Origin: Desulfarculaceae bacterium
Lineage (GTDB): Bacteria > Desulfobacterota > Desulfarculia > Desulfarculales > Desulfarculaceae
Assembly: GCA_021737145.1 (NCBI GenBank)
Contig: JAIPEN010000002.1
Span: 1 to 64,000 of the forward strand
Direction of reading: 5' to 3'
DNA length: 64,000 bases
Position numbers and translations under genes: made by a program. This document shows positions 34,613 through 43,060 of the stretch, piece after piece. Below the pieces are notes generated by a model. It was not told where the DNA came from. It saw only the letters and a list, made by a program, of their open reading frames with translations, and made no database searches. Each line of letters starts with the position of its first letter. Position 1 is the first letter of the stretch.

Positions 34613-34633
34613 TACAACACTTATTTAGTTGTA
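34613..34633. promoter_or_regulatory. Candidate GntR operator
   Basis: TACAAC-N9-GTTGTA inverted repeat within the AT-rich region about 95 bp upstream of the GntR gene. Position suits autoregulation; the arm sequence does not match a known HutC-type consensus, so binding is only suggested. Confidence 0.35.
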
Positions 34634-34805
34634 TAGGGCAATTTTACATTATTGCAGTTGAATCCCTTGGTTAAGGTTTCCGTGAAATACATTTTTGTAA
34701 ATTTGGCGGGGAGCGGCCGGTTTGGGCCCGGCGGCGGCCAAAGGCACGGGTCAGGCGCCGGCGGGCGGTTTTTCAGGGGGAAGCGCGGGGGAGGCGAAAA
34801 GGGCG

Positions 34806-35948
34806 CTAGGACTGGCCCAGCATCTCGGACAGGGCGGCCAGGAGGGCCTCCACGTCCGGGGCGGTGTTGAAAGGCCCCAGGCTGACCCGCACCGAGCCGG
34901 CGGCGCCGTGGCCCAGGTCCTGGTGCAGCAGGGGGGCGCAGTGCAGACCGGTGCGCACCGCGATCTCGTAGTCGCCGTCCAGCACCATGCCCACGTCGTG
35001 GGGAGGCCAGCCCTCCAGGTTGAAGCTGACCACCGGGATGCGCCCCGCTCCGGAGCCGGGGCAGTGCACCGTGACCCCCTCCAAGGCAGCGAGGCCCTCG
35101 ACCAGGCGGGCGTGCAACATAGCCTCGCGCCCGGCGGCCTCGGCCGCCTCGGGGGTGGCCAGGCGCTCCAGGCAGCGGCCCAGGGTCATGATGCCCAGCA
35201 GGTTGATGGTGCCCGCCTCCAGGCGCTCGGGATACTCGCGGCTGTGCAAGACGCTCTCGGAGTCCACCCCGGTGCCGCCCCAGCGGGAGGGGCGCACCTC
35301 CAAAGCCGGGTCCAGGACCAGGCCGCCGATGCCCGGCGGGCCCATGAGCGACTTGTGCCCGGTGAAGGCCAGGGCGCTGACCTTCCAGGCCAGCAGGTCG
35401 ATGGGCGCGGCCCCGGCGCTCTGGGAGGCGTCCAGCAAAAGGGGCACGCCCCGCTCGGCGCAGATGGCCCCGATCTCGGCCGCGGGCTGCAAGGTGCCCA
35501 GCACGTTGGAGGCGTGGTTGAGCATCACCAGGCGGGTGTTGGGTTGGAACAGGGCCTCCAGGGCCCGGGGCTCCACCACGCCATAAGCGTTGAAGGGAGC
35601 CAGGTCGAAGCTGATGATCCCGGCCTCGCGCAGATGGTGCAAGGGCCGGAGCACCGAGTTGTGCTCCAGACGGGTGCTGATCACGTGGTCGCCGGGCCGC
35701 ACCAGGCCCTGCAACAGGGTGTTGAGCGCATCGGTGGCGTTGGCCGCGAAGCAGGTGACATAATCCGGCGCGCCCACATAGGCGGCCATGGCCCGGCGCA
35801 CCGCGATGACCTGGTGCTCGGCCGCCACGGCCGCGTCGTAGCCGCCCCGCCCGGGCGAGGCCCCGGCGGCCAGATAGGCGTCCAGGGCCTCACGAAAACA
35901 GGAGGCAGGCTTGGGGAAGCTGGTGGCCGCGTTGTCCAGGTAGATCAT
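34806..35948 (-). CDS. Cysteine desulfurase family protein (class V aminotransferase)
   Basis: PLP enzyme of 380 residues that takes sulfur from cysteine as a persulfide. It starts MIYLDNAATSFPKP, has the PLP lysine in FTGHKSLMGPPG and a catalytic-cysteine loop RTGLHCAPLLH. This pattern matches the subgroup found beside selenium- or molybdenum-hydroxylase genes in other bacteria, more than housekeeping IscS/SufS. It follows a TusE/DsrC-like gene by 28 bp on the same strand, with a Mop-type molybdenum hydroxylase and formate dehydrogenase upstream. A role in supplying sulfur to the molybdenum cofactor is plausible, though not shown. Confidence 0.82.
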   Translation of the reverse strand: MIYLDNAATSFPKPASCFREALDAYLAAGASPGRGGYDAAVAAEHQVIAVRRAMAAYVGAPDYVTCFAANATDALNTLLQGLVRPGDHVISTRLEHNSVLRPLHHLREAGIISFDLAPFNAYGVVEPRALEALFQPNTRLVMLNHASNVLGTLQPAAEIGAICAERGVPLLLDASQSAGAAPIDLLAWKVSALAFTGHKSLMGPPGIGGLVLDPALEVRPSRWGGTGVDSESVLHSREYPERLEAGTINLLGIMTLGRCLERLATPEAAEAAGREAMLHARLVEGLAALEGVTVHCPGSGAGRIPVVSFNLEGWPPHDVGMVLDGDYEIAVRTGLHCAPLLHQDLGHGAAGSVRVSLGPFNTAPDVEALLAALSEMLGQS

Positions 35949-35976
35949 GCCGAGCCTTACCGGCGTTTGGGGGTGC

Positions 35977-36339
35977 TCAGTTGCAGGACTTGGGGTTGGG
36001 CAGGCCGGCCAGGCGCCGGGCGCCCTCCTTGAGCCCTCCGGGGAACATGCCCTGCAACTCCAGCAGGGTGAAGCCGGTGCCCTTTTTGATGTCCCGGTTC
36101 AGGGGCGCCCGGCGGTGATACGCGAAATATTCCCGATAAAAGCGGATCACCTTCCAGTGATCCTCGCCCAGCTGCTCCAGGCCGCTTTCCACGGCCAGCT
36201 CGCGGGCCGCCTCTTCGCTCCACTGATCGAAGTCCCAGAAGAAGCCCTCGCCGTCAAAGGCGATTTCCTGGCCGGCGATGGTCCGAAGATGCCGGCCGGA
36301 GCCGGCGGCGTCGCCGCCGGCTCCCGAGGCATCGCTCAT
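35977..36339 (-). CDS. TusE/DsrC-family sulfur carrier lacking the second conserved cysteine
   Basis: A 120-residue sulfur-relay protein with the family core GFFWDFDQWSEEAARELA, HWKVIRFYREYFA and the C-terminal arm LPNPKSCN. The penultimate cysteine (Cys119), which carries persulfide in DsrC and TusE, is kept. The other redox cysteine of true DsrC is arginine (Arg108). It therefore cannot form the intramolecular disulfide/trisulfide of dissimilatory sulfite reduction and is better read as a TusE-type carrier. The neighbouring desulfurase is the likely sulfur donor. The start codon lies only six bases from a repeat element, and its ribosome-binding purines (GGGGG) are inside that element's end. 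Confidence 0.85.
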   Translation of the reverse strand: MSDASGAGGDAAGSGRHLRTIAGQEIAFDGEGFFWDFDQWSEEAARELAVESGLEQLGEDHWKVIRFYREYFAYHRRAPLNRDIKKGTGFTLLELQGMFPGGLKEGARRLAGLPNPKSCN

Positions 36340-36344
36340 GATTT

Positions 36345-36603
36345 AGCCCCCATATTTCATGAAGGCCAGGCGTCCGGCTGCGCCAGCCACCGGCATACGG
36401 TGTTGCTGACTGCGCTCGGGCCTCGGCGTAGCTTGGGCTACGCCCGCGGCCCTCGCTTGCCAGACGCCTTGTCTGCCGGCGCCTGGCTGTGCCGGGTCTG
36501 GGTGCAAGCCGTGTATTGTTAGCGCTGGCGCTCGTTTCATAACGGCCCCATGAATACTGGATCTTTCCTTAGTGCCACCCAACCCTCATGAAAAATGCGG
36601 GCT
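36345..36603. repeat. Hairpin-containing repeat with terminal inverted repeats, copy A
   Basis: A 259-bp non-coding element. Left end (36345-36366) and right end (36582-36603) are 22-bp inverted repeats matching the ends of copy C. Inside are outer arms at 36382-36395 and 36474-36487, and a central stem CGTAGC/GCTACG (36427-36442). It fills the gap between the TusE-like gene and the aldehyde oxidoreductase; the oxidoreductase stop codon starts inside the right end. No open frame of coding character is present, and no transposase is nearby. Confidence 0.8.
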
Positions 36604-39277
36604 AGCTCCCCGACTTGCCCAGGGCGGCCAGCACCTTGTCCGGGGTGGCCGGCAGGTCGGTGATAAAGGCCCCGATGGCGTGCTTGATGCCGTTGATCAC
36701 CGCCGGGGCGGTGGGCACCAGGCACATCTCGCCCACGCCGGTGCAGCCCAGGGTGCCGTTGGGGCGCGGGGTCTCTCGGATGATCACCTCTTGGGGGAAG
36801 GAGGTGGCCATGGTGGGGAACTTGAAGCTCCGCCAGTCCTTGGTCTCGCCGGCCACGTATTTTTCCCGCAGGGCCAGGCCCACCCCCATGTCCGCGCCGC
36901 CCTCGAGCTGGCCGGTGAGGTTGTTGGGGTTGAGCACCGGACCGGCGTCCACCGCGGTGGTCATCTTGACGATCTTGACCTCGCCGCTCTCGGTGTCCAC
37001 CTCCAGCTCCACCAGCTGCACCGCGTGCACCTGGGATTCCATTGAGGGGCCCTGTCCGGTCTCCGGGTCCAGGGCGCCGGCCAGCTTCATCTTCTTGGTG
37101 CCCAGATAGCGGGCCGGCTTGCCGGCCGCCTCCAGCTCGGGGCCGGTCTTGGCCCCGGTCTCGTCCATGGCCGCCTTGAGCTGCTTGAGGGCGTCCTCGG
37201 CCGCGCCGCCGATCATGTAGGTGATGCGGCTGCCGGCCGCCGGGCCCGAGGCCGCGGTCAGGTCGGTGGAGCGGGTGTAGAGGCGCACCTTGCTCAGCGG
37301 GATGCCGGTTATCTCGGCCGCGATCTGGGTGAGCATGGAGTCGTTGCCCTCGCCGGGATCGGCCGCGGCGGCATAGACGCTCACCCCGCCGTCGGTGTCC
37401 AGCTCGCAGGCCGCGAAGCCCTGGTCGCCCGGGCCGCCGATGCCGAAGGAGCCGGTGGCCAGGCCCACGCCGCGCTTGATCTTATCGCTCTGGGCGGCGG
37501 CGGCGTCCTTTTTGGCCCGTTCGTAATGGGGCCGGATGGACTCCATCAGCTCGGGGATGGGCCACTCGGTCACCTCATGGCCGGTGGACTTGCTCTGGCC
37601 CGGCTCGAGGAAGTTGTTCAGGCGGAACTCCAGGGAGTCCTGGCCCATCTTGTCGGCCAGCATCTCCATGGCCACTTCCAGGGCGAAGTTGGCCTGGGGC
37701 GGCCCCGCGCCCCGGGCCGCGGCCCCCCAGGGATTGTTGGTGTAGACCAGGCGGCTGTCCGCCTTGACGTTGGGGATGTTGTAGGAGCCCGAGAGCATCA
37801 TCAGGGCCCGGAGCACCACCACGTGGCCCATGGAGTGATAGGCCCCGTTGTCCACCAGGATGTCGTTGAAGTAGGCGGTGAGCTTGCCCTGGGAATCGGC
37901 GGCCAGCTTCACCTCCATGCGGAAGGGATGGCGCTTGGGGGTGAGCAGCATGGACTCGTGCAGGGAGGGGATGTAGCGCACCGGCTTTTTGAAGTACACC
38001 GCCGCCGCCGCGCAGATGCCCTCGGAGCCCACGTCGATCTTCAGGCCGAACTGGCCGCCGACAAAGGCCTCCTCGTAGCTCATGTTTTCCCAGCCCACCG
38101 CCTCCTGCAGCATGTGCAGGTGATGGTGGATGTTGATGGAGCGGCCCACCACCACCAGATGAGGGTCTTCCGGGTCCTCGTAGTCCCAATAGGCCACCGT
38201 GGACTCGGGCTCCAGGGGCGCCTGGTGAATGCACTGGGTGTTGAACACCGTTTCGATGACCGTTTCGGAATCGGCCAGGGCGGCCTCGGCGTCGCCCTTG
38301 ATCTGGGGCTGGTGGAAGCACAGGTTGGGCCGCTCGTTGTCGGCGTGGAGCTGGAAGGCGTCCTCGGCCATGGCCTGCTCCGGGGTCTCCAGCACCGGCT
38401 GGGGGTCCAGCTCGATCTTCACCGCCGCGGCCGCGGCCTCGGCCTCGGCCTTGGTGCGGGCGGCCACGGCCACCATGGCATCGCCGATGTAGCGCACCCG
38501 GTCGGTGCACAGCACGGGCCGGTCCACCACCATGTACTTGAGGATGTTGGTGCCGGTCTGAAGGATGTCCTGTCCGGTGAGCACCCCCTCCACCCCGGGC
38601 ATGGCCTCGGCCGCGCTGGTGTCGATGGACTTGATCAGGGCATGGGGCACCTCGGAGCGCACCACCGCGATCTCCAGGGCGCCGGGGATGTTGTAGTCGG
38701 CCGTGAAGCGGGCCACGCCGCAGGCCTTTATGTAGGCCGAGGGGCGGGGATGGGACACGCCCAGAACCGGCGCGTCCGGAGCCGGGGCCACCTCTTCCGG
38801 GGTGGTCTCGCCGCGCAAAAAGCGTGCGGCCAGCTTGACCGCCTCGATGATCTTCACGTAGCCGGTGCAGCGGCACAGGTTGCGCCTGAGCGCCTTCTTG
38901 ATGGTCTCGTCATCGGGATCGGGGTCTTGGTCCAACAGGGCCTTGGTGGCCATGATCAGGCCCGGGGTGCAAAAACCGCACTGCACCGCGCCGGAGAGCA
39001 CATAGGCATGCTGAATCAGGTGGGGGTTGTCCGGGGTTCCCAGACCCTCCACGGTGATTACCTTGGCCCCGTCCAGCTTACTCAGCTTGGTCAGGCAGGA
39101 GAGCACCGCCTTGTTGTCCACGATCACGGTGCAGGCCCCGCACTGGCCCTTGCGGTCGCAGGACTGCTTGGTTCCGATCAGATCCAGATCCTTGCGCAGG
39201 AAGTCCAGCAGAACCTCGTCCTTGCCGGCCATGACCTCGTGCGGCAGACCGTTAACCTCGAAAGACACTTTTTGCAT
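36602..39277 (-). CDS. Aldehyde oxidoreductase, Mop-type molybdenum hydroxylase
   Basis: Single-chain xanthine oxidase family enzyme (891 residues) oxidising aldehydes to acids with a molybdopterin-cytosine dinucleotide cofactor. Domains in order: plant-type [2Fe-2S] (Cys40, 46, 49, 61, with an extra residue between the first two cysteines compared with Desulfovibrio Mop), helical [2Fe-2S] (QCGFCTPG, NLCRCTGY), then the two molybdenum-binding domains with GGQFGLKI, WGAAARGAG and the catalytic glutamate in GVGEMCLVP near the C-terminus. ATG at 39277 has GGAG upstream. It lies downstream of a formate dehydrogenase and upstream of a sulfur-relay pair. Physiological aldehyde unknown; cofactor could be Mo with a sulfido ligand. 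Confidence 0.9.
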   Translation of the reverse strand: MQKVSFEVNGLPHEVMAGKDEVLLDFLRKDLDLIGTKQSCDRKGQCGACTVIVDNKAVLSCLTKLSKLDGAKVITVEGLGTPDNPHLIQHAYVLSGAVQCGFCTPGLIMATKALLDQDPDPDDETIKKALRRNLCRCTGYVKIIEAVKLAARFLRGETTPEEVAPAPDAPVLGVSHPRPSAYIKACGVARFTADYNIPGALEIAVVRSEVPHALIKSIDTSAAEAMPGVEGVLTGQDILQTGTNILKYMVVDRPVLCTDRVRYIGDAMVAVAARTKAEAEAAAAAVKIELDPQPVLETPEQAMAEDAFQLHADNERPNLCFHQPQIKGDAEAALADSETVIETVFNTQCIHQAPLEPESTVAYWDYEDPEDPHLVVVGRSINIHHHLHMLQEAVGWENMSYEEAFVGGQFGLKIDVGSEGICAAAAVYFKKPVRYIPSLHESMLLTPKRHPFRMEVKLAADSQGKLTAYFNDILVDNGAYHSMGHVVVLRALMMLSGSYNIPNVKADSRLVYTNNPWGAAARGAGPPQANFALEVAMEMLADKMGQDSLEFRLNNFLEPGQSKSTGHEVTEWPIPELMESIRPHYERAKKDAAAAQSDKIKRGVGLATGSFGIGGPGDQGFAACELDTDGGVSVYAAAADPGEGNDSMLTQIAAEITGIPLSKVRLYTRSTDLTAASGPAAGSRITYMIGGAAEDALKQLKAAMDETGAKTGPELEAAGKPARYLGTKKMKLAGALDPETGQGPSMESQVHAVQLVELEVDTESGEVKIVKMTTAVDAGPVLNPNNLTGQLEGGADMGVGLALREKYVAGETKDWRSFKFPTMATSFPQEVIIRETPRPNGTLGCTGVGEMCLVPTAPAVINGIKHAIGAFITDLPATPDKVLAALGKSGS

Positions 39278-39479
39278 GTCCGACTCCAAGTTTTCCTGCC
39301 AGCGGCGGCGAACCGCTGGCGCCCGGCGTGATTTTGCTCCGGGTCAAAAATGGGCAATTTCGGCATATTTAATCATAGAGGTAGCAGACGCGCAACCAGG
39401 CGTCCGAAAAGCGGCCCCTGCCTAACGCATTGCGCCAACTGTCGATTCGTCCTCCACCGGCCGCATGGGGCAAAGCAAG

Positions 39480-39505
39480 GGCCCGGAGCCTCGCGGCCCC
39501 GGGCC
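39480..39505 (-). terminator. Hairpin after formate dehydrogenase
   Basis: GGCCCGG/CCGGGCC stem with an AGCC/GGCC inner extension about 37 bp beyond the fdhA stop on the minus strand; followed by CTTGCTTTG. It may separate fdhA from the aldehyde oxidoreductase gene. The remainder of the 265-bp gap 39278-39542 shows no coding pattern and probably holds the oxidoreductase promoter (AT-rich around 39330-39385). Confidence 0.5.
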
Positions 39506-39542
39506 TTTGGGGGGATTTCGCTTTTTTCGCCGCGCCTCGGGG

Positions 39543-42233
39543 CTAGGCCTTTTCCAGCTTGACCGCGCAGGCCTTGTATTCGGCGGTCTGGGAGACCGGG
39601 TCGTAGACCGGGTTGGTGAGCCAGTTGGCGCAGGCCTCGCGGAAGTGGAAGGCCATCCACACCATGCCCTCCTGCACCTCCGGGGTCACCCTGGCGGTGA
39701 GCTCCACCGAGCCCCGCCGGGTGCTGAGCTTGACCCGCTCGCCGTTGGCGATCTCCAGCTTGGCCGCGTCGGCCAGGGAGATGTCGGCGGTTTCCTCGCC
39801 CATGAGGTCGTTGAGCCCGCCGCTGCGCCCGGTCTGGGTGCGGGTGTGGTAGTGGTACAGCCGGCGGCCGGTGCTGAGCACTAGGGGGTACTCCTCGTCG
39901 GGCACCTCGGCCGGGGGGGTCCATTCCACGGCCTTGAAGTTGCCCAGGCCGCAGGTGAAGCAGCCGTCCTTGTGCAGGAAGGGGGTGCCCAGGTGCTCCA
40001 GGTCGGGCACCGGCCACTGCAGGCCGTCGTTCTCGATGCGTTCGAACTTGATGCCGGTCATCTGGGGAGCCAGCATGGAGACCTCGTTGTCCCAGATCTC
40101 CTGGCCGCTGTCCGCTTCCCAGTCCTGGCCCATGCGCTTGGCGATCTCCTTGAAGACCCACCAGTTGGGCTTGGCCTCTCCCGGCGCCTCCACGGCCTTG
40201 CGCACCCGGTTCACCCGGCGCTCGCTGTTGGTGTAGGTGCCGTCGTCCTCGCTCCAGGCCGCGGCCGGGAAGACCACGTCGGCGAAGCGGGTGGTCTCGG
40301 TGGGGAAGATGTCGTTGCACACCACGAACTCGGCCTCTTCCAGGCAGTGCTCCACGTGGGCGATGTCCGGCTCGGTGTTGGCCACATTCTCCCCGAAGAT
40401 GTAGAAGCCCTTTACCGAGCCGTCGGCCAGGCCCTCGAACATGGCCGGGATCATCAGGCCGTTGGCGGGCGAAAGCTCCGCCCCCCAGGCCTTTTCGAAC
40501 TTCTCGCGGGCCGCGTCGTCCACAACCTTTTGATAGCCGGGGTACACGTTGGGCAGGGCGCCCATGTCACAGGCCCCTTGCACGTTGTTCTGGCCGCGCA
40601 GGGGGTTCACCCCGCCGCACTCGAAGCCCACGTTGCCCAGAAGCATCTGGAAGTTGGCGCAGGAGAGCACGTTGTTCACGCCGCAGGTGTGCTCGGTGAT
40701 GCCCAGGGTGTACATGAGCATGGCCGGCTTGTTGGCCGCCATCAGGCGGGCCACTTCCACGATCTGCTCGGCGGGCACTCCGCTGATCTCGGCCGCCCGC
40801 TCGGGCGGATACTCCATCACCTTGGCCTTGAGCTCCTCGAAGCCCACGGTGCAGCTCTCCACGTACTTCTTGTCGTAGAGCTCCTCGGTGATCAGCACGT
40901 GCATCAGGCCGTTCAAGAGGGCGATGTCCGTGCCCACCTTCAGCGGCAGGTGCGTGGTGGCGAAGTCGGCCAGGGCGGTGCGCCTCGGGTCCACCAAGAC
41001 CAGCTTGGCCCCGTTGAGCACCGCGTTTTTCACGAAAGTGGAGGCCACGGGATGGGCCTCGGTCATGTTGGAGCCGATGATGAAGAACATCTCGGCCTTG
41101 TCGAAGTCGGCGAAGCTGTTGGTCATGGCCCCGGAGCCGAAGGAGGTCGCCAGACCGGCGACCGTGGGGGCGTGTCAGGTTCGTGCGCAGTGATCGATGT
41201 TGTTCGTACCGATCACCGCGCGGAAAAGCTTTTGCATCTGGTAGGAGTCTTCGTTGGTGCTGCGGGCGCAGCTCACCCCGGCAATGGCGTCGGGGCCGTG
41301 TTTCTCCTTTATCTCCAGGAACTTGTTGGCCACCAAGTCCAGGGCCTCGTCCCAGGAGGCCTCGCGGAACTCGCCATCCTCTTTAATAAGGGGCTTGGTC
41401 AGGCGCTCGGGGCTGTTCACGAAGTCGTAGCCGAAGCGGCCCTTGACGCAAAGGCGGCCCCGGTTGGGCTGGGCCTCCTCCACCGCGGTCACCTTGACGA
41501 TGCGGTTGTCCTTGACGTGCAGCCATAGCTGGCAGCCCACCCCGCAGTAGGGGCAGGTGGTGCGGACCTTCTGGGTCTCCCAGGAGCGGCCCAGGCCCTT
41601 GGCCTTTTTCTCGGTCAGGGCCCCGGTGGGGCAGACCTGCACGCACTGGCCGCAGAACACGCAGTCGCTCTGGTCGTAGGGACGGTCGCCGGTGGTGACG
41701 ATCTTGGCCTCGGCCCCCCGGTAACCGAAGCCGATGGCCCGGTTAACCTGCACCTCGTTGCAGGCCTGCACACAGCGGCCGCAGAGGATGCACTTGGAAA
41801 AATCGCGGGTGATCAGCGGGTTGTCGTCCTCGATGGGGTATATCTCGGTGGGGGAGGGGAAGCGGGTGGCGTCCACTCCGTACTCGTAGGCCAGGGCCTG
41901 CAGCTTACACTCGCCGTTGGCCTCGCAGACCAGACAGTTGTGAACGCCCGAGGACAGCAGCAGCTCCACGGCCAGGCGGCGGGCGACCCGCACCTTGTCG
42001 GTGTCGGTTTGCACCTCCATGCCCTCGCCGGCGGGCATGGCGCAGGAAGCCACCAGGGTGCGGGCACCCTTGACCTCCACCACGCACATGCGGCAGGCCC
42101 CGGTGGGGGTGCAGTCCTTGAGGTAGCACAGGGTGGGTATGTCGACCCCGTTGCGCTCGGCGACCTGCAATATGGTCTCGCCGGGCGAGAATTCCACCTC
42201 TACGCCGTTGAGCTTGAGCTTGGATTCAGCCAT
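39543..42233 (-). CDS. fdhA: Selenocysteine formate dehydrogenase catalytic subunit (UGA read as Sec353)
   Basis: Oxidises formate or reduces CO2 at a Mo/W-bis-MGD centre. The 896-residue protein has a NuoG-like N-terminus: [2Fe-2S] (Cys36, 47, 50, 64), His98/Cys100/Cys103/Cys109 cluster, two ferredoxin [4Fe-4S] sets (148-158, 191-201). The Mo domain with CPYCGVGC (227-234) follows. The frame is interrupted by TGA at 41177-41175, in the context HCART-U-HAPTVAGLA, which is the active-site Sec position of formate dehydrogenases. A SECIS-type hairpin follows. ATG at 42233 has GGGAG six bases upstream. The Fe-S layout is that of soluble NAD(P)- or ferredoxin-linked enzymes. No partner subunit genes are adjacent. 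Confidence 0.93.
41145..41163 (-). other. SECIS hairpin of fdhA
   Basis: Reading on the minus strand, GGTCGCC pairs perfectly with GGCGACC around a GGTCT loop, starting 11 bases after the UGA. Loop sequence and spacing equal those of the E. coli fdhF SECIS. Confidence 0.92.
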
Positions 42234-42468
42234 GGTCATCTCCCGCTGGATAGGCCCTTGTCGAGGGCGAGGCTGGGGCGGCACGCGGCACCCGCGTGTC
42301 CAAAGCGACATATAGCATCAATCACACGGTTTGTATAGGGTGTTGATCGGCCCGGCCTATGGACAGCCGGTCAGCGGCGCGCCGCCCCTCGAGGGGCCCG
42401 CCCGGAGCGATCCGGGGCCGGGATATGCTATGATCGCGCCTAATGCACTGCCCAACCGGAGAGAAAAT

Positions 42469-43044
42469 ATGCGCCTGATTGCCATTGTCCTGGCCTGCGG
42501 ACTGTTGATCCCCTGCCTGGCCGCTCCGGCCGGGGCCGACCAGACCACCGACCTGCTGCGCGGGGCCATGGAGCTCTATGAGCAGGGAAAGACCAGACAG
42601 GCCCTGGACCAGGCCGACGAGGCCTCCCAGGACATCTGGCGCAAGACGCCCATGTACATCCGCAAGGCCCTGTTCACCAAGGTGAAGGCCACCGCCTACG
42701 GCATGTATGAGCCGCGCGAGGACAACGTGTACCAGGTCAAGGACGCCAAGATTCTGGCCTATCTGGAGCCGGTGGGCTACGAGATCGCCACGGAGTCCGG
42801 CGGCTTGTACGAGTTCGGCTTCCGGGCCGACCTGACCTTTCTAAAACCAGATGGCCAGGTGGTGGGGGGCAAGAAGGACTTCATGAAGGTCAACTTCAAA
42901 AGCCACACCTTCAACCGCGAGGTATTCCTCAATGTGACGGTGACCGTTTCCGGCCTGGAGCCTGGCGAGTACATCCTGGCCCTGCGGATTCACGACATAG
43001 CCGATCAGCAGGCCGTGGTGAGCATGCCGGTGGTGTTCAAGTAG
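42469..43044 (+). CDS. Secreted protein of unknown function
   Basis: A 191-residue exported protein. The signal peptide (MRLIAIVLACGLLIPCLAAP) is followed by a helical stretch (DLLRGAMELYEQGKTRQALD) resembling one TPR-like hairpin. A beta-rich C-terminal half (FRADLTFLKPDGQVVGGKKDF, NVTVTVSGLEPGEYILAL) looks like an immunoglobulin-like sandwich. GGAGAGAA precedes the ATG at 42469. The gene is divergent from fdhA, with a 235-bp gap that should hold both promoters. It is convergent with the MscS gene, 16 bp apart. No family was recognised. Confidence 0.65.
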   Translation: MRLIAIVLACGLLIPCLAAPAGADQTTDLLRGAMELYEQGKTRQALDQADEASQDIWRKTPMYIRKALFTKVKATAYGMYEPREDNVYQVKDAKILAYLEPVGYEIATESGGLYEFGFRADLTFLKPDGQVVGGKKDFMKVNFKSHTFNREVFLNVTVTVSGLEPGEYILALRIHDIADQQAVVSMPVVFK

Positions 43045-43060
43045 GAAGGCCGGCTGGGGC

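Noticed and set aside
35977-36339. Calling the small sulfur carrier DsrC of sulfite reduction
   Set aside because: The second redox cysteine is Arg108 and no dsrAB genes are in the window.
41127-41177. Formate dehydrogenase as two separate genes or a pseudogene with a nonsense mutation
   Set aside because: The TGA is at the known Sec site, both halves are in the same frame and a perfect SECIS-like hairpin follows.
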